Positions 19,845-29,130 of a stretch of DNA of 41,617 nt are shown here, piece after piece. Position 1 is the stretch's first letter. Each line of letters opens with the position of its first letter. Both the position numbers and the translations under genes were made by a program. The DNA lies in assembly GCA_938091675.1 (NCBI GenBank), contig CALKMX010000037.1, positions 1 to 41,617 on the forward strand. The letters are read 5' to 3'. The notes under the pieces were generated by a model. That model worked only from the letters and a program-made list of their open reading frames with translations. It ran no database searches and was not told where the DNA came from. The stretch comes from an uncultured Opitutales bacterium. GTDB taxonomy: Bacteria > Verrucomicrobiota > Verrucomicrobiia > Opitutales > Seribacteraceae.

Positions 19845-21859
19845 CAGGGTGTCCATTCCGGTTCGAGTTCCAAAAATAAGGTATGTATGCCCCTTTTGAT
19901 AAAAAAGATAACTTGCTTGGGTTGCATTTGGTGAATGCCAGTCATTAAACTCCTGAATTCTTCCACCCCGGAAATTGCTTGCTCATTTACAGTGAGCAAA
20001 ATGTCTCCCTGCCTTAAACCGGCCAAAGCGGCCCACCCAGCAGATTCCACATTTTCGACCAACACACCGTTTTCATCAGAGCTCATCCTTAAAAATACCC
20101 GGTCGGCAAAGGATAATTCCCGGACCGTGTATTCAAGTTCTTTGTCCTCAAATTCTGGAAGCTCATTGGCTGGTGTTGGACGTTTATCAAGAGTGGCATT
20201 GAGCTCAAATATTTTTCCATCCCTCCAGATTTCAAAGCATACAGTCGAATGGATTCGGTATTGCTTTATCATATTACCAAATACTTCAACATCTTCGGGG
20301 CGGTAGGCTTGAATGATCTGCCCATCAATCCGGGAAATTAAATCATCTGCAAGCATGCCTGCTCTTTCTGCAGGAGTGTCCGGAAATACTTGGGATAAAC
20401 GAACCCCCCGGGCTGTTTTGCCAAGCCCGAGAGCTTCTGCAAGTTCGTTGGTCAATACCTGTGTGCTTACGCCAAGCCAGGGTTTCCATGCCTCAAAAGG
20501 CCTAGTTTCGTCGGCTTCCGGCCCGATCTTAATAACCGTTAAATAATTGGCCAAATTTCTTTCAAACCGAACCAATGTGGGAACAGGCTCATCCTGGTCT
20601 TGAGTTAGTTCCCTTGAAATATTTACCAGATCTTCAATCTTTTCAATTTTCTGGCCGTTTATTTCCGTGATTACATCGTTCTCAAGCAGCCTGGGTTTTG
20701 AACTGTACGATGGGCCACCCTGAGCAACCGAATGCACCTGTACTCCGTATTCGCCCAGCCTTCGTGCCTCCAGCGAAGAAAGCAAAGTGAATTCTCTCAA
20801 GGTAAGCCCCCAGCTTTTGAGTTCTTTTTCTGGTTGGTATGCAGGTTCACGCTTTTGGGTGATAAGCGTCCAGGTTTTCTCTTCGTTATCCCGATAACCC
20901 CTCATCGAACATTCTTTTCCAGGGAGTAGGGAGCTAATGATTTGATGAAAGGGCGGAAGATCTTCCGGGATCTTTGCCTGCACACTCTTGCCGTCCAAGT
21001 GCGTAATGATATCACCGGGGAGAATGCCGGCCTTCTTTGCGGGAGATTCATCAATCACCCCAGAGACCAAAATGCCAGCACGATGGGCTTTTAGATAAGG
21101 TTGGCATTCCAATCCGATCCAAGATCGTTCGACCCATCCTTTCTCGGCAAGTTCTGCGGAGACTTCCTTTGCCAGGTTGGAAGGGATTGCACCACCCAGG
21201 CTGGCAATCGCAACTTCATTAATTCCGATGATCTCTCCGCGTTCGTTAACCAGGGGACCCCCACTATTTCCGGGGAAAATTACGGCATCATGCCCAAGCC
21301 ACCGGACGAGTTCCCCAACATTTTCCCCATCGAGCCGGAATGAGGAAGAACGATGTGAAATTAGGGCAAGGTTGGAAACTATGCCACGAGTGACCGACTG
21401 GGATAAACCGGCCGGGCTGCCCATGGCAAAACAGATATCACCCACTTTTACCCTGTCAGAATTTCCAAAAACTGCAGTTTGAAGAGGGGGGGCATTTTCG
21501 GGGCGATCACTCAGGCGAAGACGCAGCACCGCAAGGTCGGTCAGGGCATCTGCTCCTAGTAAATCAGCGCCTAGTTCTTCCCCGTCATACAATCGACAGG
21601 TAAGCCTGGTTGCTTTTCCTGCAACATGATGATTGGTCACAACCAATCCCGTGGCATCGATAATTACTCCACTGCCCGTCGATCCCGATTTTAACATCCT
21701 TCCATTTGAGCCCCGTTCGGAAACCACCTCGATCCTGACGATTGCCCGGTAAACCGAGTTGACCCGATCATTGATTTTGAAATTTTCCTCGCCCATTAGC
21801 CAATGGCAGGAAAATAAAGTGACAAGGAGGAGTTGAAAAAATGGTGAAAGCTTATGCAT
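19844..21859 (-). CDS. HtrA/DegP-like serine protease with multiple PDZ domains
   Basis: Signal-like N-terminus; triad segments VVTNHHVAGK, DALTDLAVLRL, FPGNSGGPLVNERGEIIGIN; at least three PDZ-like segments (GILVSGVIDESPAKKAGILPGDII, VRLSQVFPDTPAERAGMLADDLI, GVLVENVESAGWAALAGLRQGDIL). Confidence 0.92.
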   Translation of the reverse strand: MHKLSPFFQLLLVTLFSCHWLMGEENFKINDRVNSVYRAIVRIEVVSERGSNGRMLKSGSTGSGVIIDATGLVVTNHHVAGKATRLTCRLYDGEELGADLLGADALTDLAVLRLRLSDRPENAPPLQTAVFGNSDRVKVGDICFAMGSPAGLSQSVTRGIVSNLALISHRSSSFRLDGENVGELVRWLGHDAVIFPGNSGGPLVNERGEIIGINEVAIASLGGAIPSNLAKEVSAELAEKGWVERSWIGLECQPYLKAHRAGILVSGVIDESPAKKAGILPGDIITHLDGKSVQAKIPEDLPPFHQIISSLLPGKECSMRGYRDNEEKTWTLITQKREPAYQPEKELKSWGLTLREFTLLSSLEARRLGEYGVQVHSVAQGGPSYSSKPRLLENDVITEINGQKIEKIEDLVNISRELTQDQDEPVPTLVRFERNLANYLTVIKIGPEADETRPFEAWKPWLGVSTQVLTNELAEALGLGKTARGVRLSQVFPDTPAERAGMLADDLISRIDGQIIQAYRPEDVEVFGNMIKQYRIHSTVCFEIWRDGKIFELNATLDKRPTPANELPEFEDKELEYTVRELSFADRVFLRMSSDENGVLVENVESAGWAALAGLRQGDILLTVNEQAISGVEEFRSLMTGIHQMQPKQVIFFIKRGIHTLFLELEPEWTP

Positions 21860-21976
21860 TTACCTTTAAAGCGTTTCTGGAATCAGATTAGTTTGGGTGT
21901 ATCTAAATAAACGGGTCAAAAGAGGTTCTTGCCCTTCGGCCCATCTAAAGGCAAGAATCAAACCTAACTAAAAAGC

Positions 21977-23143
21977 ATGAAAGTGGAAGAAAATGGAATA
22001 AAATTTTGGACTCCCTGGCAGGCCAAGCTTTTGGCAAGTACCCTTTGTTTGGGTTGCGTTTTTGCCCTTTTTACATTGGCCGCCTGGACCGTCCAATTAG
22101 TTGGGGATTTTCTTGGTTATTTTTCTTCCGTTCTCTGGCCGCTGGCCATTGCTTCGATCCTGGCTATTCTCTTACTTCCCGTGGTTCGGAGCATAGAAAA
22201 AAGGAGTGGGTTAAGTTCCCGTTTTTCGATTGTGCTTTTATACGCAATTGTCTTTGGGTCCTGTTCCTTTGCTTTCTGGTCGATTGGGGGCGAGGTGATT
22301 AGTCAGTCGCGAGAACTTGCAAGCAGTTCAATTGATTGGCCCGAAAGAATCGAAGAGAAAATTAAGGAATCTGTCAGTTCTGAAACTTGGGGTGCTGTAT
22401 CCCAACGCTTTCATCAATTTAAGGGTGAATGGAAGCAGGGAATTCAAAACCTTTTTCAGGAAGTGCCCGAACTGTCGGGTAACTCGGCCCGGGTGCTGAA
22501 GGATGCATGGTCGAGTGTGGGTTCATTTTTCTCATCTTTTGCCTGTCTGGTAATTGTGCCGATTTATCTATTTTATTTCCTGAGCTCCAAGGGTGATCCC
22601 CTTGGTGCTTTATCCGGCCATCTAACTTTTATCAACGAGGATCTCCGCCATGATTTGATCTACCTGATCCGCCAGTTTAAAGAAATCCTGGAAGGCTTTT
22701 TTCGCGGCCAATTAATTATTGGTTTAGTCATGGGGATTGGATATGCCATTGGCTTTAGCCTTTGCGGATTGAAGTTTGGTATCGCACTTGGGTTATTTTT
22801 TGGAATCTTGAACATCATTCCTTTTCTCGGCACCGGGCTTGGTGTTTTAACCGTGCTTGCTGTTTCTTATCTCCAACCGGGAGGTATTTTTGAAACTGGT
22901 CAATGGAATGTGCTATGGGGTTGCGGGATTACTTTCCTGGTCGTGCAGTTAATCGAGAGTTACTGGTTAAGCCCAAAAGTTATGGGAGAGCGGACAGGCT
23001 TGCACCCAGTTGTGATCATCGTCTCAGTTTTTTTCTGGGGGACTGCATTTGATGGTCTTTTGGGAATGATCTTAGGGATACCCCTGACTGCTTTTCTGAC
23101 GGTATTTTGGAGATTGATGCGCAAAAAATATCTTTCCTTCTAG
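21977..23143 (+). CDS. AI-2E family transporter (PerM/YdiK-like)
   Basis: 388 aa; multiple TM segments; FGILNIIPFLGTGLGVL, ESYWLSPKVMGERTGLHPVVIIVSVFFWGTAFDGLLGMILGIPLTAF. Confidence 0.9.
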   Translation: MKVEENGIKFWTPWQAKLLASTLCLGCVFALFTLAAWTVQLVGDFLGYFSSVLWPLAIASILAILLLPVVRSIEKRSGLSSRFSIVLLYAIVFGSCSFAFWSIGGEVISQSRELASSSIDWPERIEEKIKESVSSETWGAVSQRFHQFKGEWKQGIQNLFQEVPELSGNSARVLKDAWSSVGSFFSSFACLVIVPIYLFYFLSSKGDPLGALSGHLTFINEDLRHDLIYLIRQFKEILEGFFRGQLIIGLVMGIGYAIGFSLCGLKFGIALGLFFGILNIIPFLGTGLGVLTVLAVSYLQPGGIFETGQWNVLWGCGITFLVVQLIESYWLSPKVMGERTGLHPVVIIVSVFFWGTAFDGLLGMILGIPLTAFLTVFWRLMRKKYLSF

Positions 23144-23259
23144 GAAGTAAAGTCACCGATTGGCAGGCATACACTGAATCTTGATCTGCTTGTGCGCAAG
23201 ATAACCTTGAAAGGTGGAACACCTTTGGCGATGAATGAATGCTAAACCAATAAACTAGC

Positions 23260-26200
23260 TTGGCCCAAAAAGACACAGACTTTGTTCATCTACATGTTCA
23301 TTCCGATTACAGTTTGCTGGACGGATGTTGCCGGATGGACCGGTTGATGGAACGGGCGGTCGAGTTGGGCATGTCGGCCATGGCACTTACGGATCATGGC
23401 AACCTTTTTGGGGCGGTATCATTCATTAAACAGGCAGAAAAACGTGGAATTAAGCCCATACTTGGATGCGAAGGTTACCTGGTCACGGATCATAAGAATG
23501 ATGAGCGTCCGGGTAGAGAAAATCATAAATCCTACCACCTTGGCTTACTTGCCAAAAATTTTCAGGGTTATCAAAATTTATGTAAGGTGGTGTCTGATGC
23601 ACATGTGGATGGATTTTATTATCGTCCGCGTACCGATTTGGAGACCTTGGCGGAGCATGCGGACGGGTTGATTGGTTTTACCGGATGTATGCAGGGGTGG
23701 GTCCCTCAGCTTATTTTGAGGGAGCAGGAAGAAGAAGCGGAAAAGGCTTTAGGGCAGATGGTGGAAATTTTTGGTAAAGAAAATTATTTTGTTGAACTGC
23801 ACAATCATGGGATCAAGGAGCAGGCACAGTTGGTCCCAGAACTCATTAAGTTGGCCAAAAAGTTTGGCCTCAAAACGGTTGCATCCAATGATGTTCATTA
23901 TGTCAAGGGGGAGGACTGGGCCCCACATGATGCACTCCTTTGTATTCAAACGGGTTCAAAATTGGACGATGTGAACCGGATGCGATACGATGCCCGTGAA
24001 TTTTACCTCAAATCGAGGGAAGAAATGGAGGCCCTTTTTCAGGAAGTGCCCGAGTCCATAACCAATACCTTTGCCGTTGCTGAAATGTGTGAGGTTAAAC
24101 TTCCTTTTGGAGAAAATAATTATCCGGTTTTTACCCTGCCTCCCGAAATTAAAACCGAGGTAAAGGATAATTTGGAGTACCTCAAGAATCTCTGTATTGA
24201 GGGATTGCAGACCAGGTATGAGATTGAATATCAGGAGATAAGCCTAAGGGTGGAGGGAGATCCTCTCAGTAAAGAATTGAGTGAGCGGTTGGATTACGAA
24301 CTAGGGGTAATCGGCAAGACTGGTTTTAATGATTATTTCCTGATCGTGGCTGACTTTATGCACTGGGCAAGGGAGCAGGGAATACCTGTAGGCCCGGGCA
24401 GGGGATCGGGTGCCGGCTGTCTGGTCGCTTATGTTTTAGGAATTACTGATATTGATCCTTTGAGGTTTGGTTTACTGTTTGAAAGGTTTCTCAATCCTGA
24501 GCGGGTTTCCCCGCCAGATTTTGATATCGATTTTTGTATGCGCCGCAGGGGGGAGGTAATTGAATATGTCCGGGAAAAATATGGCCGGGATTGCGTGGCT
24601 AATATTATAACCTTTGGCACATTTGGTGCCAAGATGGTGGTCCGTGACATCGCCCGGGTGCGTGATCTTCCTTATGCAGAGGCGGACAAACTGGCCAAGA
24701 TGATTCCGGATGACCTGAATATCTCATTGGAGGATGCACTGGCCAAAAGCCCGGAACTATTTTCTGAATACGAAAAAAATCCTGTTGCCAAACAGATTGT
24801 CGATACAGGCCGGATCATCGAAGGTATGGTACGGAACTCCGGCACCCATGCCGCTGGAGTGATTATTGCGGACCGACCCCTTAGGGAGTTGGTTCCGCTA
24901 ACCACTCAGGATGGAATTTTGACCACTCAATATCCCAAAGATCCCGTCGAGGAGCTTGGCTTATTGAAAATGGATTTTCTTGGACTGAAAACCTTGACCG
25001 TCATTTCGGAAGCCGAGGCCCATATTAGAAAGAGAGAAGGATTGGAGGAATTCAGGGTAAGCAAGGCTGACCTGGAGGATGGACCGACTTTTAAACTTCT
25101 TAATGAAGCCCGTACAATAGGGGTGTTTCAGTTGGAATCAGAAGGAATGCGCCGGTTATGCCGTCAGATGACGATTTCCAGTATCGATGAGATTATTGCA
25201 CTCATTGCTCTGTACCGTCCCGGCCCGATGGATTGGATACCTGATTATATCAAGGGAAAGGAGGATCCATCGACCATTCAGTTTCCGCATCCATTGCTGG
25301 AGGATGTTTGTGCTGAAACTTATGGGGTAATGGTGTACCAGGAACAGGTCATGGAAGCGGCACGAAAGATTGCGGGCTATACCTTGGGCGGTGCTGATAT
25401 CCTCCGCCGAGCCATGGGTAAGAAAAAGCCTGAAGAAATGGCAAAACAAAGAGAAATCTTTGTGAAGGGGGCAAAAGATGTAAATGGGATAGATGCCAAA
25501 AAAGCCAATGAGATTTTTAGTATTTTGGAAAAATTTGCCGGTTATGGGTTTAATAAATCCCACTCCGCAGCTTATGGCATAATTAGTTACCAAACGGCTT
25601 ATTTAAAGGCCAATCATCCGGTTGATTTTATGGCGGGGGTGCTTGCCTGTGAGTTAGGCAATTCGGAGAAGCTTGCTCACTTTCTTGGTGAGTGTCAGGA
25701 AATGGGGATTTCCGTACTGGGACCGGATGTCAATGAATCGGGAGAAAACTTTACCCCACTGGATGGAGTAGGGGAAGAGATTGGTTCTATTCGTTTTGGT
25801 TTATCCGCCGTAAAGGGGGTGGGTGATGTTGCCGGTAAATCCATTGTGGAAGAGCGTCAGAAGGGTGGCCCATTCTCAGATTTTAGCAATCTGGTCGAGC
25901 GATTGGACGGAAAATCGGTAAACAAACGGGTCCTTGAAAGTTTGATCAAGACCGGAGGTTTTGATGCAATGCACCCCAACCGGGCAGCCCTCTTATCCGA
26001 TCTGGACCGAGCAATGGGGGAAGCTCTCTTACGCCGTAAAGACCGCGAAGCGGGGCAAGTAAACTTATTTGATATGATGGGCGATTCAGATGATGAAAAA
26101 ACTGAATCCAAAGAAAATTTTGGCTTTAATTCAAATCTGCCAATTCCAGAGATGGATGATTTGGCAAAATTAAAGCTCGAAAAAGAATTATTGGGCTTTT

Positions 26201-26847
26201 TTCTGTCTGGGCATCCCGTGGACACGCTCAAGGGTTTGGGGCCCCTTATCGACACGCTCAAGCAAGAGGAGTTACTTCATCTTACCGGGAAAAAATCATT
26301 CCGCTTATCTGGGGTGATTTCTGAGGTGGAAAGAAGGTACACCAAGAAGGATTCGAAGCCTTGGGCCAGGTTTACTTTACTGGCCAAAGAAAAAGATTTA
26401 TCTTTGCCCATGTTTCCGGAAGCCTACTCCAATTATGGGACTCTTTTGGAAGAAGGGGAACTCATGGTGATTACCGGAGTTGCTTCAGTAAAAGATGGAG
26501 AAACAAGACTGACGGTTGATAAGGTTGAAACTCTTGACCTATCGCTTGCCAAAATAATTGAGGAATCGACCTGGCTTATCGATCCTGCTGATGAAGATGC
26601 AGGTTCTTTTCTTTCTGATCTTTATTCCGAGAGTGAAAAAGGCAGGGGTCGCTCCAGGGTAAGCATTGCATTTGCCCAGAATGGCGAGGATGATGGACTG
26701 GTCGTGCAGATGGACGAACGATTCCGGCTCCGGCTTAGCTTGGAGAATTTTTCCAAGTGGAGGAACCGATCCTGCGTTTTGGGAGTACGAGTAAAAGTAA
26801 CCGAGCCTGATCCGCCCGAGGAGCGTAAATACGGGCGGAAAGATTAG
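23260..26847 (+). CDS. dnaE: DNA polymerase III subunit alpha
   Basis: 1195 aa with TTG start; PHP domain [106 protein letters not shown]-terminal OB region. Confidence 0.96.
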   Translation: MAQKDTDFVHLHVHSDYSLLDGCCRMDRLMERAVELGMSAMALTDHGNLFGAVSFIKQAEKRGIKPILGCEGYLVTDHKNDERPGRENHKSYHLGLLAKNFQGYQNLCKVVSDAHVDGFYYRPRTDLETLAEHADGLIGFTGCMQGWVPQLILREQEEEAEKALGQMVEIFGKENYFVELHNHGIKEQAQLVPELIKLAKKFGLKTVASNDVHYVKGEDWAPHDALLCIQTGSKLDDVNRMRYDAREFYLKSREEMEALFQEVPESITNTFAVAEMCEVKLPFGENNYPVFTLPPEIKTEVKDNLEYLKNLCIEGLQTRYEIEYQEISLRVEGDPLSKELSERLDYELGVIGKTGFNDYFLIVADFMHWAREQGIPVGPGRGSGAGCLVAYVLGITDIDPLRFGLLFERFLNPERVSPPDFDIDFCMRRRGEVIEYVREKYGRDCVANIITFGTFGAKMVVRDIARVRDLPYAEADKLAKMIPDDLNISLEDALAKSPELFSEYEKNPVAKQIVDTGRIIEGMVRNSGTHAAGVIIADRPLRELVPLTTQDGILTTQYPKDPVEELGLLKMDFLGLKTLTVISEAEAHIRKREGLEEFRVSKADLEDGPTFKLLNEARTIGVFQLESEGMRRLCRQMTISSIDEIIALIALYRPGPMDWIPDYIKGKEDPSTIQFPHPLLEDVCAETYGVMVYQEQVMEAARKIAGYTLGGADILRRAMGKKKPEEMAKQREIFVKGAKDVNGIDAKKANEIFSILEKFAGYGFNKSHSAAYGIISYQTAYLKANHPVDFMAGVLACELGNSEKLAHFLGECQEMGISVLGPDVNESGENFTPLDGVGEEIGSIRFGLSAVKGVGDVAGKSIVEERQKGGPFSDFSNLVERLDGKSVNKRVLESLIKTGGFDAMHPNRAALLSDLDRAMGEALLRRKDREAGQVNLFDMMGDSDDEKTESKENFGFNSNLPIPEMDDLAKLKLEKELLGFFLSGHPVDTLKGLGPLIDTLKQEELLHLTGKKSFRLSGVISEVERRYTKKDSKPWARFTLLAKEKDLSLPMFPEAYSNYGTLLEEGELMVITGVASVKDGETRLTVDKVETLDLSLAKIIEESTWLIDPADEDAGSFLSDLYSESEKGRGRSRVSIAFAQNGEDDGLVVQMDERFRLRLSLENFSKWRNRSCVLGVRVKVTEPDPPEERKYGRKD

Positions 26848-26907
26848 CACGGCTTCCAGCTTGACGAATTTACAGCACAATATACATTAAAACTTTTGAT
26901 CTAAATT

Positions 26908-27108
26908 ATGTCTATCGAAATTAAGTTACGCAAGGGTGAGCCAATGGACCGTGCAATTCGCCGTCTGAAGAAAACTTTAGACCGTGAGGGCGTCATACGT
27001 GATGTTCGGGCCAAGCGCTATTTTGAGAAACCCTCCGATAAAAAGCGTCAAGCACGCAAGGTAGCAGCCTTTACCCAAATGTTGCGTACCCGTTACGAAA
27101 AAATGTAA
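26908..27108 (+). CDS. rpsU: 30S ribosomal protein S21
   Basis: 66 aa MSIEIKLRKGEPMDRAIRRLKKTLDREGVIRDVRAKRYFEKPSDKKRQ, typical bS21. Confidence 0.93.
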   Translation: MSIEIKLRKGEPMDRAIRRLKKTLDREGVIRDVRAKRYFEKPSDKKRQARKVAAFTQMLRTRYEKM

Positions 27109-27112
27109 GCTT

Positions 27113-27138
27113 GCTCGGTTTGCCGAGCCCCCCATTTT
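27113..27138 (+). terminator. Putative rho-independent terminator after rpsU
   Basis: GCTCGG-TTTG-CCGAGC perfect 6-bp stem followed by CCCCCATTTTT. Confidence 0.65.
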
Positions 27139-27180
27139 TATCTCGTCTTTGATGGGATAACTTCCTAGCAATAATTGACA

Positions 27181-29121
27181 ATGTCTCAATTGGCTAAAAG
27201 GAACACGGTTAGCTTGCGCAGAGAATGGCGCTTATTTGACCGGGACCATGCAAAACCAGAAACTTTCCTCAAGTTATGTGAGAGAATGATCGAGGTTGGA
27301 GAGTTTTTACTTGCCCATGATGTGGCTCGAGCAGGGCTGAAAAACTACTCCAATAACAAGGCACTTGCCCAAAAAGCAGCCCATGCCCTTTGTAAGGCGG
27401 GTTCCCCCTTCACTGCTACCCAAGTTCTTGAGGAATTTATTTCTACTGGAGTTTCAGATGTGGAAACCCAGAGCCTTTTGGCAAGTGCCTATAAAGACCT
27501 CTGTGAGAATACCACGGATAATTCCAAAAAACAGCAGTATGCAGACCTGGCAATTGCCAGATACGAGCAGGCATATTTTGGGAAAAATTTTTCCGGGGAT
27601 GGAGATACTCATACGGATGCGGATAACCTTTACTACCCATGTATCAATATCGCATTTATGCATTTCGTTTGCATGAATTATGAGAAAGCTCGTGAGTATG
27701 CCGGTATTGCCTCTCAAATGTGCCTGTCCATCCTTGAGCAGGATGAATCGAACTACTGGGTGAGAGCAACCCAGGCTGAAGCTTTTCTTCTACTGGGAAG
27801 AATTGATGAAGCACTCGATGCTTATGCCCTGGCGGTTGATTTAGCCAGTGCCAAGCCTTCCTATGTTGCCAGCACCCGGAAACAGGCCCTCCAGATAAGT
27901 TCCCTCTATGAGGATGAGAGCATCCGCAAAAGGATCGTTGATGCTTTTCCGACTCTCGGAATTGTTGCCTGTTCGGGGCATTTGATCGATACCCCTGGGA
28001 AAAGCCGCCGGTTCCCGCAGGAAGCAGAATTAATTGTTAGGGCAAAAATTGAGGAAAAACTTGATTTTATGGGTGCTACTTGTGGATACAGTTCTGCGGC
28101 ATGCGGAACAGACATTATTTTTCTTGAAGCCATGTACGAGAGGGGTGGGGAGACCCATGTTTTTCTTCCGTTTGCCAAAGAAGAATTCATTCATACAAGT
28201 GTGGTCAGGGGAGGTGGTGACTGGGTGGCTCGTTTTGAAAAAGTTCTCGATAATGCCACTTCCGTTCACTATGTCACCAATGAGGGTTACTATGGCGATG
28301 ATACCCTCTTTTCCTTTTGTAATGATGTAATGCTTGGATTTGCGGCGATGCGCAGTCGAGGGCTTGATGAAGTGCCTAATCTGCTCCTTTTCTGGGATGG
28401 TCTAAAGGGGCAAGAAGGTGGAACATCCCAGGTTGCACAATCCTGGAAGGAAACCTTCACCGATCCTGTGGTCATTAATTCCCGAGAAGTTCTGGAATTG
28501 CTTGATCAAATAGAAGAGCCGCCAATTCCGAAGGGGGATACCAAGCCAATATTTGTAAAAAGTTTTGGTGACTCGGTTACCGCATTACGCTCCGTAAAAA
28601 CAATGCTTTTTGCAGATGTGGAGGCGTTTACACGGGTAAAAGAGGAACTCACTGCTCAGTTTGTGGAGGTTTTTCACGGAGGGGTGGCCAAGATGATGAA
28701 GGAGCTAGATTGTAAGCCTGATTTTGTGAACAGTTGGGGGGATAGTTTCTTTGCGGTCTTTGATGATTTGAACGATGCATTAAATCTGGCCATTAATATG
28801 AGAGATTTTTTTGGAAATGGAAACTGGCCCGAATTGTCTGAAACCGGCAACCTGGATGTTCGCATTTCTATGCATGCTGGACCAGTCTACGAAGAGTTTG
28901 ACCCTTTGCTAAAGAAACGAAACTTTTTCGGTCGCCATGTTAACCAGGCCGCACGAATTGAACCAATTGTTTTACCAGGCTCGGTCTTTGTTTCGGAAAC
29001 GGTAGCTGCTTTAATCTCTTATCGATATGGAGATTTTGATTTCGAGTATGCAGGCAACCTGGAGCTGGCGAAAGACTTTGGATCCTACCCGGTCTACATA
29101 TTGCAACGAAAAGGGTATTGA
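27181..29121 (+). CDS. TPR-like / Rossmann-like / class III nucleotidyl cyclase multidomain protein
   Basis: N-terminal helical-repeat region with TPR-like segments. Middle LGIVACSGHLIDTPG...GYSSAACGTDIIFLEAMYERGGETHVFLPF. C-terminal cyclase MLFADVEAFTRV, DFVNSWGDSFFAVFDD, VRISMHAGPVYE, NFFGRHVNQAARIEP. Confidence 0.88.
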   Translation: MSQLAKRNTVSLRREWRLFDRDHAKPETFLKLCERMIEVGEFLLAHDVARAGLKNYSNNKALAQKAAHALCKAGSPFTATQVLEEFISTGVSDVETQSLLASAYKDLCENTTDNSKKQQYADLAIARYEQAYFGKNFSGDGDTHTDADNLYYPCINIAFMHFVCMNYEKAREYAGIASQMCLSILEQDESNYWVRATQAEAFLLLGRIDEALDAYALAVDLASAKPSYVASTRKQALQISSLYEDESIRKRIVDAFPTLGIVACSGHLIDTPGKSRRFPQEAELIVRAKIEEKLDFMGATCGYSSAACGTDIIFLEAMYERGGETHVFLPFAKEEFIHTSVVRGGGDWVARFEKVLDNATSVHYVTNEGYYGDDTLFSFCNDVMLGFAAMRSRGLDEVPNLLLFWDGLKGQEGGTSQVAQSWKETFTDPVVINSREVLELLDQIEEPPIPKGDTKPIFVKSFGDSVTALRSVKTMLFADVEAFTRVKEELTAQFVEVFHGGVAKMMKELDCKPDFVNSWGDSFFAVFDDLNDALNLAINMRDFFGNGNWPELSETGNLDVRISMHAGPVYEEFDPLLKKRNFFGRHVNQAARIEPIVLPGSVFVSETVAALISYRYGDFDFEYAGNLELAKDFGSYPVYILQRKGY

Positions 29122-29130
29122 TCCTCATTG

